Positions 27,304 through 36,039 of a stretch of DNA of 64,000 nt are shown one piece after another. The position numbers were made by a program, and so were the translations under genes. The stretch is from Candidatus Hydrogenedentota bacterium (GTDB taxonomy: Bacteria > Hydrogenedentota > Hydrogenedentia > Hydrogenedentales > SLHB01), in NCBI GenBank assembly GCA_020849535.1, contig JADLGB010000258.1:16840-80839 (forward strand), given 5' to 3'. A model generated the notes under the pieces. It saw only the letters and a program-made list of their open reading frames with translations. It did not search any database and was not told the origin of the DNA. Each line of letters begins with the position of its first letter. Position 1 is the stretch's first letter.

Positions 27304-28449
27304 ATGAGTCAGGACTACGACATCCACTTCAACCGGCCCAGCATGATGGGCGATGAGTTGTCGTTCATCACGAAGGCGGTGAACTCGGGCAAGATTTCGG
27401 GGGATGACCCGTATACGGCGGCGTGTCAGACGCTGCTGGAAGAAGAACTCGGGGTCCCGAAGGCGCTGCTGACGCCATCGTGCACGCACGCGCTGGAGAT
27501 GGCGGCGCTGCTGCTGCGGATTCGCGAAAGCGACGAGGTCGTCCTCCCTTCCTTCACGTTCGTGTCCACGGCAAACGCGTTTGTGCTGCGCGGGGCGCGG
27601 CCGGTGTTTGTGGACATCCGGCCCGATACGCTGAACCTCGACGAGCGTATCCTGGAAAGCCACCTCACGCCGCACACGAAGGCGATTGTCCCCGTGCACT
27701 ACGCGGGGGTGGGTTGCGAGATGGATGAGATCCTGGAGATCGCGGGGCGCAACGGAATCCCGGTGGTTGAGGATAATGCGCACGGCCTGTTCGGCAAGTA
27801 CAAGGGACACTACCTCGGCTCTCTCGGCATGTTTGGCACGCAGAGCTTTCACGAGACCAAGAATTTTACGTGCGGCGAGGGTGGCGCGCTGCTCATCAAC
27901 GACTCAGCGATGATCGAGCGCGCGGAGATCATTCGCGAGAAGGGCACGAACCGCAGCCTCTTCTATCGCGGCCAGATCGACAAGTATTCGTGGGTGGACC
28001 TGGGCTCCAGTTTCCTGCCATCGGGAATTGCCTCCGCATTTCTGTATGGGCAATTGATCAAGTGGCGCGAAATCCAGGAGAAACGCGCGCGTGTGTGGCG
28101 CTATTATCGGACGCATCTTGCGACGTGGGCGGCCGAAAACGAAATCGCGCTGCCTACCGTTCCCGGACACTGCGAGCAGGCCTACCACATGTTCTACCTG
28201 ATCATGCCGTCGCTCGAACTGCGCCAAGGCCTGATCGCGCACCTCAAGAAGCGCCGCATCAACGCGGTCTTCCATTACGTGCCGCTGCATCTCTCGAAGA
28301 TGGGGCAGCGCCTCGGCGGGTGGGAAGGACAGTGTCCGGTCGCGGAGGACCGCGGCAACCGAATCGTGCGCCTGCCCTTCTATAACACCCTCGAAGAAGA
28401 TGCGCAGGCGCGCGTGGTCGAGGCGATTCAGTCTTTCCAATGCCCATGA
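27304..28449 (+). CDS. wecE: dTDP-4-amino-4,6-dideoxygalactose transaminase (WecE/RffA)
   Basis: A 381-residue DegT/DnrJ/EryC1-fold PLP aminotransferase; E. coli WecE has about 376. The ATG at 27304 has AAGGGGGG upstream. HFNRPSMMGDELSFITKAV at the N-terminus and SFHETKNFTCGEGGALLIND (PLP Lys near 186) are diagnostic of WecE rather than other family members. The enzyme transfers an amino group from glutamate to dTDP-4-keto-6-deoxy-glucose to give dTDP-fucosamine for surface glycans. The heptose kinase gene starts 24 bp downstream, so the two are probably co-transcribed. Confidence 0.9.
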   Translation: MSQDYDIHFNRPSMMGDELSFITKAVNSGKISGDDPYTAACQTLLEEELGVPKALLTPSCTHALEMAALLLRIRESDEVVLPSFTFVSTANAFVLRGARPVFVDIRPDTLNLDERILESHLTPHTKAIVPVHYAGVGCEMDEILEIAGRNGIPVVEDNAHGLFGKYKGHYLGSLGMFGTQSFHETKNFTCGEGGALLINDSAMIERAEIIREKGTNRSLFYRGQIDKYSWVDLGSSFLPSGIASAFLYGQLIKWREIQEKRARVWRYYRTHLATWAAENEIALPTVPGHCEQAYHMFYLIMPSLELRQGLIAHLKKRRINAVFHYVPLHLSKMGQRLGGWEGQCPVAEDRGNRIVRLPFYNTLEEDAQARVVEAIQSFQCP

Positions 28450-28473
28450 CGCGGCGGGAGCACATGCACACGA

Positions 28474-29505
28474 ATGAGTAAGAGCGACATCCTGCGCAGC
28501 AAGGCGCCTTTGCGGATCAGTTTCGGCGGAGGCGGAACGGACGTGGATCCGTACCGGTCCACGTACGGCGGGTGCACGCTGAGCACCAGCATCGACAAGT
28601 ACGCCTACGTGAGCTGTCGCCCGCGCAAGGACAACGTGATCCAGGCGCGATCGCTGGACTTCAACATCGTGGCGCAGTACGACACGCAGCAGGACTTCGT
28701 GATGGACGGCGAACTCGACCTCGCGAAGGCGGTCATCGCCCGGTTGAAGCAGAAGCGGGCCACACGCGGGTTCGACCTGTTCATGCACACGGACGCGCCG
28801 CCGGGCAGCGGACTGGGCTCGTCGTCGACGATGGTCGTGGCGCTCGTGAACGTATTCAAGGAGTATTACCGCCGCCCCTTGACCTCGTATGAAATCGCGG
28901 CCATGGCCTACGAGATCGAGCGCGTCTCGCTGGGTCTCAAAGGAGGTATGCAGGATCAGTATTGCGCCACCTTCGGGGGCTTCAACTTCATTGAATACCT
29001 CGGCGATAAAGTCATTGTGAATCCGCTGCGGCTGGCCCCGGCGACGCTGCTCGAACTGCAATACAACCTCATTCTGTGTTACACGGGGCGGACGCGCCAG
29101 TCCGCGGGCATCATCGACGAACAGATGGCGCACGTGCGGAGCGGCGATGCAAGGGCGGTGGATGCGACGCATGAATTGAAAAGCTTGTGCGTTGAGATGA
29201 AGAACGCGCTGTTGCAGGGCGATCTGTCGGGATTCGGCGCGCTGCTGCATCAGTCGTGGTTAGCGAAGAAGCAGATCGCGTCGAAGATCACGAATGCGCG
29301 GATCGACAAGATGTACAAAGAGGCACGGCGCCTGGGGGCGCTGGGCGGGAAGATCGTGGGCGCGGGTGGAGGCGGTCACTTGCTGCTGTATGCCCCCTTC
29401 GACCGGAGGCATGTGATCAACAAGAAGCTGGCCTCCATGGGAGGCCAGCCGATAGATTTCCGGTTCGATTTCGAGGGCGCTGTGACCTGGAGAGCCCAGG
29501 AATAG
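28474..29505 (+). CDS. hddA: D-glycero-D-manno-heptose 7-phosphate kinase (HddA), GHMP family
   Basis: The 343-residue GHMP kinase starts APLRISFGGGGTDVDPY, the N-terminal motif of the heptose-7-phosphate kinase/fucokinase branch. PPGSGLGSSSTMVVALVN near residue 109 is the ATP-binding loop and GGKIVGAGGGGHLLLY near 290 is GHMP motif 3. HddA makes D-glycero-alpha-D-manno-heptose 1,7-bisphosphate on the way to GDP-heptose. The adjacent convergent genes encode the isomerase and a fused phosphatase/nucleotidyltransferase, which supports this over fucokinase. It follows wecE and ends 12 bp from the convergent gmhA stop. Confidence 0.9.
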   Translation: MSKSDILRSKAPLRISFGGGGTDVDPYRSTYGGCTLSTSIDKYAYVSCRPRKDNVIQARSLDFNIVAQYDTQQDFVMDGELDLAKAVIARLKQKRATRGFDLFMHTDAPPGSGLGSSSTMVVALVNVFKEYYRRPLTSYEIAAMAYEIERVSLGLKGGMQDQYCATFGGFNFIEYLGDKVIVNPLRLAPATLLELQYNLILCYTGRTRQSAGIIDEQMAHVRSGDARAVDATHELKSLCVEMKNALLQGDLSGFGALLHQSWLAKKQIASKITNARIDKMYKEARRLGALGGKIVGAGGGGHLLLYAPFDRRHVINKKLASMGGQPIDFRFDFEGAVTWRAQE

Positions 29506-29517
29506 CGGCGTCTCGCG

Positions 29518-30087
29518 TCAGTAACAGACGCCGCCGCTGAGGATCTTCATCGCGATGTGGCCGACGATGAGGTGGACGTCCTCGGCGAACTGCATGTCGT
29601 GGATATTCGCGTGCACGTTGTGTTTCGTGCGCGATTCGAGCTTGCCGCCGGGGTATCCGCAAAAGCCCACCGTGATGGCGCCCTTCTCGTTGGCGTAGTC
29701 GATGGCCTTGAGAATGTTTACGGAGTTGCCGCTGCCCGAGATGCCCACGACCACGTCGCCCGGGTTGAGGAAGTTCTTGAGCTGTTCGACGAATACGTCG
29801 TCGTAGCTGACGTCGTTGGCATAGGCCAGCATCCCCGCGTCGTTGTCATTCAGGCAGAGGACCTTGAAGCGCTTTTCCTTGCCGTAGCTCGCGCCCTTCA
29901 CCAAATCCCCGGTGATGTGCGAGGCGTTCGCGCCCGAACCGCCGTTGCCGAAGATGAAGATCTGGCGTCCTTCTTCGCGCGCGGTGTCGAGCAGCGTGAG
30001 GAAGGTATTCAGTTGCGCGACATCGAGTTTGCGCAGCACCTCGGTCAGTCCGGTGAGGTAGTCTTTGATTTCTTTCACGTATGCCAT
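29518..30087 (-). CDS. gmhA: Phosphoheptose isomerase (GmhA), SIS domain
   Basis: A 189-residue SIS-fold protein. IFIFGNGGSGANASHITGDL and GDVVVGISGSGNSVNILKA are the two sugar-phosphate-binding loops of GmhA, which converts sedoheptulose 7-phosphate to D-glycero-D-manno-heptose 7-phosphate. Length matches the family (about 190). It lies downstream of the fused heptose gene on the minus strand and convergent with hddA, so the whole heptose pathway is in one 3-kb block. An SIS protein of other function is possible, but context makes GmhA very likely. Confidence 0.9.
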   Translation of the reverse strand: MAYVKEIKDYLTGLTEVLRKLDVAQLNTFLTLLDTAREEGRQIFIFGNGGSGANASHITGDLVKGASYGKEKRFKVLCLNDNDAGMLAYANDVSYDDVFVEQLKNFLNPGDVVVGISGSGNSVNILKAIDYANEKGAITVGFCGYPGGKLESRTKHNVHANIHDMQFAEDVHLIVGHIAMKILSGGVCY

Positions 30088-30158
30088 GTGTTCCAGTTTC
30101 CTTATTCTTGCGTGATGATGCCACCCTGCACGAAGCGCCCCAGTATAGCATCAGGGGC

Positions 30159-31478
30159 TTAGGGGCGGCCAGTTTGCAGCCAATACGTCACGGCGTCGAG
30201 CACCGTGTCGAACAAGGCATCGGGTTCAGCCACATCGCCCGATGCGGCGCAGCCATTTCCCGTGCGCACGCCCAGCGCGGGGATGCCCACGGCGCGGGCC
30301 GCGCCGATGTCGCGCCAGGAGTCGCCGATGAAGCACGAAGCGCCGAGGTCCAGCGGCAGCTCACGGGCGGCGCGGTAGAGAAGACCGGGTTTGGGCTTGC
30401 GGCAGTCGCAGTCCATCTTGAACTCGGCGCGTTCGCCCTCGAATCCTCCGTCGGGGTGATGCGGGCATACGTAGATGCGGTCCAGCCACGCCCCCCCCTC
30501 CCCCAGCTTCATGTCGAGACAGCCGTGGATCTCGTCGAGCACATCGAGTGTCAGGAAGCCTTTTGCCACGCCCGGCTGGTTGGTGATAAGCACCGCGAGG
30601 TGCCCGGCTTGGTTGATGGCTCTCACGGCCTCGATGGCGTCGTCATGCAACTGGACGTCTTCCGGATGCGTTGTGCCGCGTGGGCCGGCGTCCTGTATGA
30701 GGACCCCATCGCGGTCCAGAAAGACCGCGGGACGTCTGTGTGACCAGTTCATGCGGGCCATGCGGCCGGATGCGATGTCCTCCTCGACGAGATGGAGGCG
30801 CTCGACCGTGCCCACATCGCGCAGGTATTCGGGAGTGTTGTAGGCGAGGAGGCGTTGGCCGTCTGCGACCATGCGCGGAAACACCTCGTTGTTGAGGTCC
30901 TGGCGCTCATCGGGGGTGATGTAGTCGAACACCGCGGGTGAAAGGACATAGACCGAGCCAAAGACGAGGTTCCGGTGATAGCGGCCATCGCGGATGCCCC
31001 TGGGCAGGAAACCAAGGATGTGATGATCGGAATCGGCCAGCACGAGGTCGGAGGTGTGTGGGTGGTCGTTGGGATGGACGACCAGCGTGGCGGCGGCGTT
31101 ATGTTCCACGTGGAACTGCAACAGCCGGGACACGTCCATTTCAAGGGCAATATCACCACAAAGGACCAGAAACGGGTCATTCCCGACCAGGTCACGTGCA
31201 GAGGGTAGGGCGCCGCCGGTGCCCATGGGCTGCGATTCGATGCGGAAGTGGAGGCGCAACCCGAGACGTTCGGCCTCGCGCGCGCACCCCGCCTCGAGGG
31301 CTTCGTGCAGGTGTCCTGCGAGGACAACCACCTCGTTGCAGCCATAGCGGCTCAGCAGCTCGAACTGCCGGTGGATGATGGGTATCCCCGCAACAGGCAC
31401 GAGCGCCTTGGGGATGGCGTCTCCCGTCAGGGGATGGAGGCGGGTGCCGCGTCCGCCAGCAATAATGACCGCGTTCAC
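30159..31478 (-). CDS. hddC-gmhB: Fused heptose-1-phosphate nucleotidyltransferase (HddC) and heptose-bisphosphate phosphatase (GmhB)
   Basis: The GTG at 31478, just after GAGGGAGG, gives 439 residues; the open frame extends to another GTG at 31520. Residues about 1-235 are a sugar nucleotidyltransferase (VNAVIIAGGRGTRLHPLT, then PKALVPVAGIPIIH, and later FLVLCGDIALEMDVS). Residues about 250-430 are a HAD phosphatase with RRPAVFLDRDGVLIQD, VLITNQPGVAKGFLT, a Cys/His zinc cluster (CPHHPDGG... CDCRKPKPG) and FIGDSWRDI, as in GmhB. The fusion would remove the C7 phosphate and add GMP at C1 in one polypeptide, supplying GDP-D-glycero-alpha-D-manno-heptose. Nucleotide choice (GDP) is inferred from the HddA/HddC route. 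Confidence 0.87.
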   Translation of the reverse strand: MNAVIIAGGRGTRLHPLTGDAIPKALVPVAGIPIIHRQFELLSRYGCNEVVVLAGHLHEALEAGCAREAERLGLRLHFRIESQPMGTGGALPSARDLVGNDPFLVLCGDIALEMDVSRLLQFHVEHNAAATLVVHPNDHPHTSDLVLADSDHHILGFLPRGIRDGRYHRNLVFGSVYVLSPAVFDYITPDERQDLNNEVFPRMVADGQRLLAYNTPEYLRDVGTVERLHLVEEDIASGRMARMNWSHRRPAVFLDRDGVLIQDAGPRGTTHPEDVQLHDDAIEAVRAINQAGHLAVLITNQPGVAKGFLTLDVLDEIHGCLDMKLGEGGAWLDRIYVCPHHPDGGFEGERAEFKMDCDCRKPKPGLLYRAARELPLDLGASCFIGDSWRDIGAARAVGIPALGVRTGNGCAASGDVAEPDALFDTVLDAVTYWLQTGRP

Positions 31479-31565
31479 CGAACCTCCCTCGATTTCACCG
31501 CGTTGCAGGTGTTTGCCCACTCAGAGTGCCGCATCATGGTAGCGATTGGCGGACAATAACGCACA

Positions 31566-31594
31566 TTGAGCGCACTGAAGACATCTGGCATAAT
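31566..31594 (+). promoter_or_regulatory. Putative sigma70 promoter of gmd
   Basis: TTGAGC (31566-31571) and CATAAT (31589-31594) are 17 bp apart in the divergent region between the heptose fusion gene and gmd. This places a start about 58 nt before the GTG of gmd. Confidence 0.55.
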
Positions 31595-31658
31595 AGCGCG
31601 CCACCGCAAGGGTTGGAAGCGATGACACGTGTTGCTGCAACACGATGAAAGGTGAAAC

Positions 31659-32669
31659 GTGAAGAAGGCACTGATTACAGGAATCACTGGTCAGGATGGA
31701 TCTTACCTTGCCGAGTTGCTGCTTGAGAAAGGCTACGAGGTCTATGGATTGATCCGCCGGTCGAGTTCGTTCAACACAGCACGGCTCGATCACATCTATC
31801 AGGATCCGCACGTTCCGGGGCAACATTTGCACTTGTTGTTTGGGGACCTGGCGGACGATTCGGCCCTCATCTCCACCATTGCGGAGATCCAGCCGGACGA
31901 AGTCTACAACCTGGGCGCGCAGAGTCACGTCCGCGTGAGCTTCGACGCGCCCGTCTACACCTCTGACATCACGGCCATGGGGACCATACGGTTGCTCGAG
32001 GCGGTGCGGCGCGTGGGAAAGAACGCCAAGTTTTATCAGGCATCGAGCAGCGAAATGTATGGCAAGGCGCAGGAAGTGCCCCAGACGGAGTCGACGCCCT
32101 TTTATCCGCGCAGTCCATATGGCGCGGCCAAGGTCTATTCCTACTGGGTGACGGTCAATTACCGCGAGGCCTACGGCATGTTCGCGTGCAACGGAATCCT
32201 GTTCAACCACGAGTCGCCTCGCCGCGGAGAGACCTTCGTGACGCGCAAGATTACGCGGGCGGCCGCGCGGATCAAACTGGGGATGCAGGATAAGTTGTAC
32301 ATGGGCAACCTGGACTCGAAGCGCGATTGGGGTTTCGCCAAGGACTACGTTGAGGCCATGTGGCTCATGCTGCAGCATGAAAGGCCCGAGGACTACGTGG
32401 TCGCCACGGGCGAGACGCATACCGTGCGCGAGTTTCTCGAAGAGGTCTTCTCACATCTGGGTATGGACTACGAAAAGTACGTGGAGATCGACCCGCGCTA
32501 TTTCCGGCCCACGGAGGTGGACCTTCTCATTGGGGATGCGACAAAGGCGCACAAGATGCTGGGGTGGAAGCCCAAGGTGACGTTCAAGGAATTGGCGCGC
32601 CTGATGGCGGATGCGGACTTTCGGACCGCGGAATTCGAGCTTGCCTCGGGGAAGCCGCCGGTCGTTTAG
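31659..32669 (+). CDS. gmd: GDP-mannose 4,6-dehydratase (Gmd), or a GDP-heptose dehydratase relative
   Basis: The 336-residue SDR protein begins at a GTG with AAGGTGA upstream. It has the GITGQDGSYLAELLLEKGY nucleotide-binding start, the RRSSSFNTARLDHIY segment and the ASSSEMYGKA catalytic region with PFYPRSPYGAAK carrying the Tyr-Lys. NHESPRRGETFVTRKITRA is the classical Gmd signature. Gmd makes GDP-4-keto-6-deoxy-mannose. The rmd gene at 42728 would finish GDP-D-rhamnose. Because GDP-heptose genes are next door, a DmhA-like activity on GDP-heptose is possible. It is convergent with the epimerase gene, overlapping it by 4 nt. Confidence 0.93.
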   Translation: MKKALITGITGQDGSYLAELLLEKGYEVYGLIRRSSSFNTARLDHIYQDPHVPGQHLHLLFGDLADDSALISTIAEIQPDEVYNLGAQSHVRVSFDAPVYTSDITAMGTIRLLEAVRRVGKNAKFYQASSSEMYGKAQEVPQTESTPFYPRSPYGAAKVYSYWVTVNYREAYGMFACNGILFNHESPRRGETFVTRKITRAAARIKLGMQDKLYMGNLDSKRDWGFAKDYVEAMWLMLQHERPEDYVVATGETHTVREFLEEVFSHLGMDYEKYVEIDPRYFRPTEVDLLIGDATKAHKMLGWKPKVTFKELARLMADADFRTAEFELASGKPPVV

Positions 32670-33637
32670 GGCGTTTGCTCACCGCGCCGTTTGTTGACCT
32701 GCGCCTCGACCCACGCGTACGTTTTCGCAATGCCGCGCTCGAGGTTCCACTGGGCGTGCCAGCCGATCGAGGCCATGCGGCGGATGCTGAAGTTACGGGA
32801 ACGCACCCCGACCGGTCCCTCGACATGGACCAGGCGAACGTGTTTGCCCGCGGCACGCGCGACCGTCGCGGCAAGTTCATCCACGGTCACATATTCGGGC
32901 GAACCGATGTTGCAGGGACCTTCCAAGTCTGACTGCATGAGCAGGCGGATGCCATCCACGATGTCATCGACGTAAGTGTAGGAACGGACGGCGCTGCCGT
33001 CGCCCCATACCTCGATGGCCCCGCCATCGTATGCTTCGGCTACTTTGCGGCACAGTGCGGCGGGGGCCTTCTCGCGGCCGCCGGTCCAGGCGCCGCCGGG
33101 GCCGTAGCAATTCTGGAAGCGGCCGATGCGCACGGCGATGCCGTGACGCCGCCCAAAGGCCATGGTGGTGCGCTCCGCATAGAGCTTTTCCCAGCCGTAT
33201 TCGTTGTCCGGGAGCGCGGGGTAGGCATCCTCCTCGGTCAATTCCGGTTCGCCGGGCTTCATGTCGCGGTACACGCAGACGGAAGATGCGAAGAAATAGC
33301 GAGATACGGCCGCCCGGACCGCGGCTTGCGTCATGTGGATATTGATGAGCGCGCTGTTGTGCATGATTTCGCATTCCGCGGTGTGGATGTAGCCCATGCC
33401 GCCCATGTCGGCCGCAAGTTGATAGACCTCAGCGGGAGGCCCACCATTCAGGGATAGGGCGGTCTCGCAGTCCCGCGGTTCGCGGAGATCGAGGAGCAGG
33501 AACTCGTCGGCTTCAGACTCGGAGAACTCGGGGTGCTTGCAGTCCACACCACGGACCCAGTATCCCTCGCCCTTCAGGCGTTTCACCAGATGGCCCGCAA
33601 TGAAACCACCCGCACCGCACACCACCGCTCGCTTCAC
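32666..33637 (-). CDS. GDP-mannose 3,5-epimerase-like SDR protein
   Basis: The GTG at 33637, with CGGAGG at 10 nt, gives 323 residues starting MKRAVVCGAGGFIAGHLVKR; the frame runs further upstream without support. The NAD-binding start, QLAADMGGMGYIHTAECEIM and the ASSVCVYRD..EKLYAE region (catalytic Tyr/Lys context YGWEKLYAERT) closely resemble plant-type GDP-mannose 3,5-epimerase (GME), including RFQNCYGPGGAWTGGREKAP. GME epimerises GDP-mannose to GDP-L-galactose. In a GDP-heptose setting it may act on a GDP-heptose. Substrate is inferred. Confidence 0.82.
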   Translation of the reverse strand: MKRAVVCGAGGFIAGHLVKRLKGEGYWVRGVDCKHPEFSESEADEFLLLDLREPRDCETALSLNGGPPAEVYQLAADMGGMGYIHTAECEIMHNSALINIHMTQAAVRAAVSRYFFASSVCVYRDMKPGEPELTEEDAYPALPDNEYGWEKLYAERTTMAFGRRHGIAVRIGRFQNCYGPGGAWTGGREKAPAALCRKVAEAYDGGAIEVWGDGSAVRSYTYVDDIVDGIRLLMQSDLEGPCNIGSPEYVTVDELAATVARAAGKHVRLVHVEGPVGVRSRNFSIRRMASIGWHAQWNLERGIAKTYAWVEAQVNKRRGEQTP

Positions 33638-34200
33638 CAGCCGATAACCTCCGCACCCCGAATACTGCCGCCGTACGCAGTCGTTACAAGCCATTAGTCT
33701 ACCAGTCTGCTTGTCAAATACAAATAGGCCGCGCGCGAGGAGTCCGCAAGCGATGGTGTGAGGTACAAGGGCCGTGGCATCACATCTCTGCAATGATGTT
33801 GGCGCTCTTCGTAGGGCGGGATTTGTTCCCGCCTTCTTGGCTTGGCCGCCGTTGCTGTCGGCATGCTCAAGAGTCGGCAGGGATGCCGGCGCTCCCAGTA
33901 AGCCATGTCGCATGCGCAAGTCACGGATTTGACGCATGCCGAGTCCATTGGGGAAGGTAAGAAGGCGGGAACAAATCCCGCCCTACGAAGAGTGCACTTT
34001 CTTGCTGTTGGTGTGGTTATACCAGTGGATGCGGTAGACGGGGAATTGGGTACGAGTATTGTTGCTCTGCCAACCCAAATCTGGTGCCATTGCATGAGCA
34101 CGAATGACCCGTTAGAATTTGGTTTCCGCCTAAAGAACGTTCGAGTCCGGCGTGCCGATGCGGTACGTGCGGGCAGCGCAATCCCGGGAGATACGGCCAG
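33638..34200. other. Gene-free stretch with an inverted-repeat element
   Basis: These 563 bases separate the epimerase gene from rmlC. They contain no gene, only the element at 33805-33992. Short open frames here follow the palindrome and lack coding character. Confidence 0.5.
33805..33992. mobile_element. MITE-like element with perfect 34-bp terminal inverted repeats
   Basis: Positions 33805-33838 and 33959-33992 are perfect inverted copies of each other over 34 bp. Each arm itself contains the palindrome GGCGGGATTTGTTCCCGCC. The 120-bp interior carries a second palindromic phrase (GGCAGGGATGCCGGCGCTCC, near 33875) that also occurs at 44920-44940. No gene is inside. A non-autonomous element or a fused pair of palindromic repeats are both possible. 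Confidence 0.65.
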
Positions 34201-34761
34201 ATGCCTTTGAAGATATCACCAACAGAGCTGGAGGGGGTCCTCTTGTTCGAGTCGCCGCTGTTCAGGGATGAGCGTGGCTACTTCACCGTGCTGCATTCCG
34301 TGGGCGGACACGCGGAGGCCGGGTTTCACGAGCGGTTCGTGCAGGACAATCTGAGCAAGTCGCGACAGGGCACGCTGCGGGGCATGCACTATCAGATCGA
34401 ACCTCACGGAATGGGGAAGTTGGTGCGCGCGGTATCCGGGGCGATTTTCGATGTGGCGGTGGACTTGCGCAGGGGCTCGCCCACGTTCGGGAAGTGGACG
34501 GGCCGCACGTTGACCGCTGAAAATGGACTGGCCTTGTGGATTCCAGTGGGGTTCGCGCACGGCTTTCTCGCGTTGGAGCCTGACACGCTCGTGCTGTACA
34601 AATGCACGGCGCCTTGGTTGCCCGAGGCGGAGCGGTCGCTGGCGTATGACGACCCGGACGTGGGCATCGCGTGGCCCATGCAACCCGCCTGCATTTCGGG
34701 AAAAGACCGCGAAGCACCACGCCTGAGGGAGGCGGAGTATAACTTTGCGTATCGGGCGTAG
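34201..34761 (+). CDS. rfbC: dTDP-4-dehydrorhamnose 3,5-epimerase (RmlC/RfbC)
   Basis: A 186-residue cupin of the RmlC family. FQDNLSKSRQGTLRGMHYQ-type sequence (VQDNLSKSRQGTLRGMHYQI) contains the catalytic His, FDVAVDLRRGSPTFGKW the Asp, and LWIPVGFAHGFLALEPDTLV with VLYKCTAPW the substrate Tyr region. It normally acts on dTDP-4-keto-6-deoxyglucose. No rmlA, rmlB or rmlD is in the window. As RmlC-like epimerases also work on GDP-heptose derivatives in Campylobacter, an alternative substrate is possible here. Confidence 0.9.
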   Translation: MPLKISPTELEGVLLFESPLFRDERGYFTVLHSVGGHAEAGFHERFVQDNLSKSRQGTLRGMHYQIEPHGMGKLVRAVSGAIFDVAVDLRRGSPTFGKWTGRTLTAENGLALWIPVGFAHGFLALEPDTLVLYKCTAPWLPEAERSLAYDDPDVGIAWPMQPACISGKDREAPRLREAEYNFAYRA

Positions 34762-34842
34762 ACTCGGGGCCAGGGATGGGGCCGAGGAGCACAAACGCGT
34801 TTCCGGGGCAGGTGGCGCGCCCTAAGTTTCTGGCCCAGCAGT

Positions 34843-35148
34843 CTAACTCGGTTGTCGGGGTTTTTTCTTGCTTTTCTGATTCTTGGGATTTACTTCTGAG
34901 GCATCCACCGTTAGTGGAGAAGGTTCGGGGTATTTTTGTATACCTATTTCCGTAATAGGCACAATAGCCGTGGGGACTATCTGGTTTTTTGCGCCACCAT
35001 CCGGCGATTCGGCACCTACCGGCATGTTTGCCCCCGCAATCCCAAATCGAAGAAAGACGCCCCAATGTCCGCTGTGAATATCAGATTGCCTCACAAGTAT
35101 TTCCGCAAGTTCTTTGTAGCTGTATAGGAGTTGTGACTGTTCGGGCAT
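34843..35148 (-). CDS. Small unknown protein, third gene of a toxin-antitoxin-like unit
   Basis: Starting at the ATG at 35148 (MPEQSQLLYSYKELAEILVR), preceded by AAAGGA, this is 101 residues. YSYKELAEILVRQSDIHSGH then WGVFLRFGIAGANMP looks like a compact folded core, followed by a segment with TAIVPITEIGIQKYPEP and a lysine-rich end (NPKNQKSKKKPRQP). The N-terminal 68 nt overlap the end of the HTH gene in another frame. I recall similar small uncharacterised proteins with a GIHxGxW...FGL core, but cannot name a family. Base composition is more AT-rich than the surrounding sugar genes, suggesting import with its neighbours. Confidence 0.6.
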   Translation of the reverse strand: MPEQSQLLYSYKELAEILVRQSDIHSGHWGVFLRFGIAGANMPVGAESPDGGAKNQIVPTAIVPITEIGIQKYPEPSPLTVDASEVNPKNQKSKKKPRQPS

Positions 35149-35590
35149 GAGCAGTGTCCTTTCCATCGGAAGCATTTGCCGCATATTTCGAGAATTCAGC
35201 TATGTTTAGCGGCATTTGCGTATCCGTAAAGTGCATCATGTTAGCGACCTGCCCCATCCGTGTGGGGCTTCCGGACTTGATCCAGCACGCTTCGAAAATG
35301 TCCGGGTGCAGCGGACCGAATTCATCTTTTTTGTCCCCATCATCATAGAACAACACGCATGCTTTGAGCCCCATCACTCTGGCAAGCCGGACCATCTGCT
35401 TTAGGGTCATGCTCTTGTCAGGGTTCAGGATTTGCGAGACTCTTCCTGGCGAACGTTTTAATACTTCGGCGATGCTCGCCTGGTTCAGGTCACTCTTATC
35501 GATCTCAACTTGAAGTCTGTGTATCGCGTTGAACGAGATCGAAGATAAATGCGCAGCCACATCTCTTTGTAGGTCGCTATCGTTTCTCAT
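35081..35590 (-). CDS. HTH (XRE-type) regulator, antitoxin-like
   Basis: The 169-residue protein starts at an ATG with GAAGGAC upstream. Residues about 35-75 (LNQASIAEVLKRSPGRVSQI, then LNPDKSMTLKQMVRLARVMG) form an XRE-type helix-turn-helix. The C-terminal half is low in recognisable motifs. Its start overlaps the stop of the preceding 148-residue gene by 14 nt, and its end overlaps the next gene. This order (toxin-like first, HTH second) is that of HigBA-type modules. It probably represses the promoter at 36040-36069, whose spacer contains an inverted repeat. Confidence 0.78.
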   Translation of the reverse strand: MRNDSDLQRDVAAHLSSISFNAIHRLQVEIDKSDLNQASIAEVLKRSPGRVSQILNPDKSMTLKQMVRLARVMGLKACVLFYDDGDKKDEFGPLHPDIFEACWIKSGSPTRMGQVANMMHFTDTQMPLNIAEFSKYAANASDGKDTAHARTVTTPIQLQRTCGNTCEAI

Positions 35591-36023
35591 CGGATGTTGT
35601 CCTTCCGGAAAAGAATGCGTTAACCGTACTAATGACGCTCGGAATCGCCTTAAGCCCGACTATTCTTTCGAGGATGCGCAAGTCGGTTTCTTCTTGGTCC
35701 TTTGTATCCGCAGTGACCAGAACACACAGACGAAATCTGGGGGCAGTTTGCGGATGGCACTTGAACCCATACAGCCTGAGCGCGCCTTTCTTGAACACAT
35801 GGCAGTCTTCGTAGGGCTTGTTGAATCCGTGATGCTGCCTGCGGTCGCCAATCTCTTGAATCCACATTCGGAATCTATTTCGCACATCTTGTTGCGCTTT
35901 GGGGCTCAACTTGGAGAAGCGAATGAAGGCGCTGACATGCTTGTTGGTTGGACACTTCAGGAAGATGACGCCCCGATCCCTGCCGGGCTGTGCCCATTCA
36001 CATGCGTATCTGTCTTCGTCCAT
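35577..36023 (-). CDS. Unknown protein, candidate toxin of an HTH-linked module
   Basis: From the ATG at 36023, about 10 nt after the predicted transcription start, this reads 148 residues; a GTG at 36038 would be at or before the start. The middle (FSKLSPKAQQDVRNRFRMWI) is helical, and the later GALRLYGFKCHPQTAPRFRL then CVLVTADTKDQEETDLRILE has the beta-hairpin/strand pattern of RelE/HigB or phage Gp49-like nucleases. No clear catalytic residue can be named. Overlap with the downstream HTH gene supports a toxin-antitoxin-like unit. Toxicity is inferred only from layout and weak fold resemblance. Confidence 0.6.
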   Translation of the reverse strand: MDEDRYACEWAQPGRDRGVIFLKCPTNKHVSAFIRFSKLSPKAQQDVRNRFRMWIQEIGDRRQHHGFNKPYEDCHVFKKGALRLYGFKCHPQTAPRFRLCVLVTADTKDQEETDLRILERIVGLKAIPSVISTVNAFFSGRTTSDEKR

Positions 36024-36039
36024 TCCATCACCGCGCACA

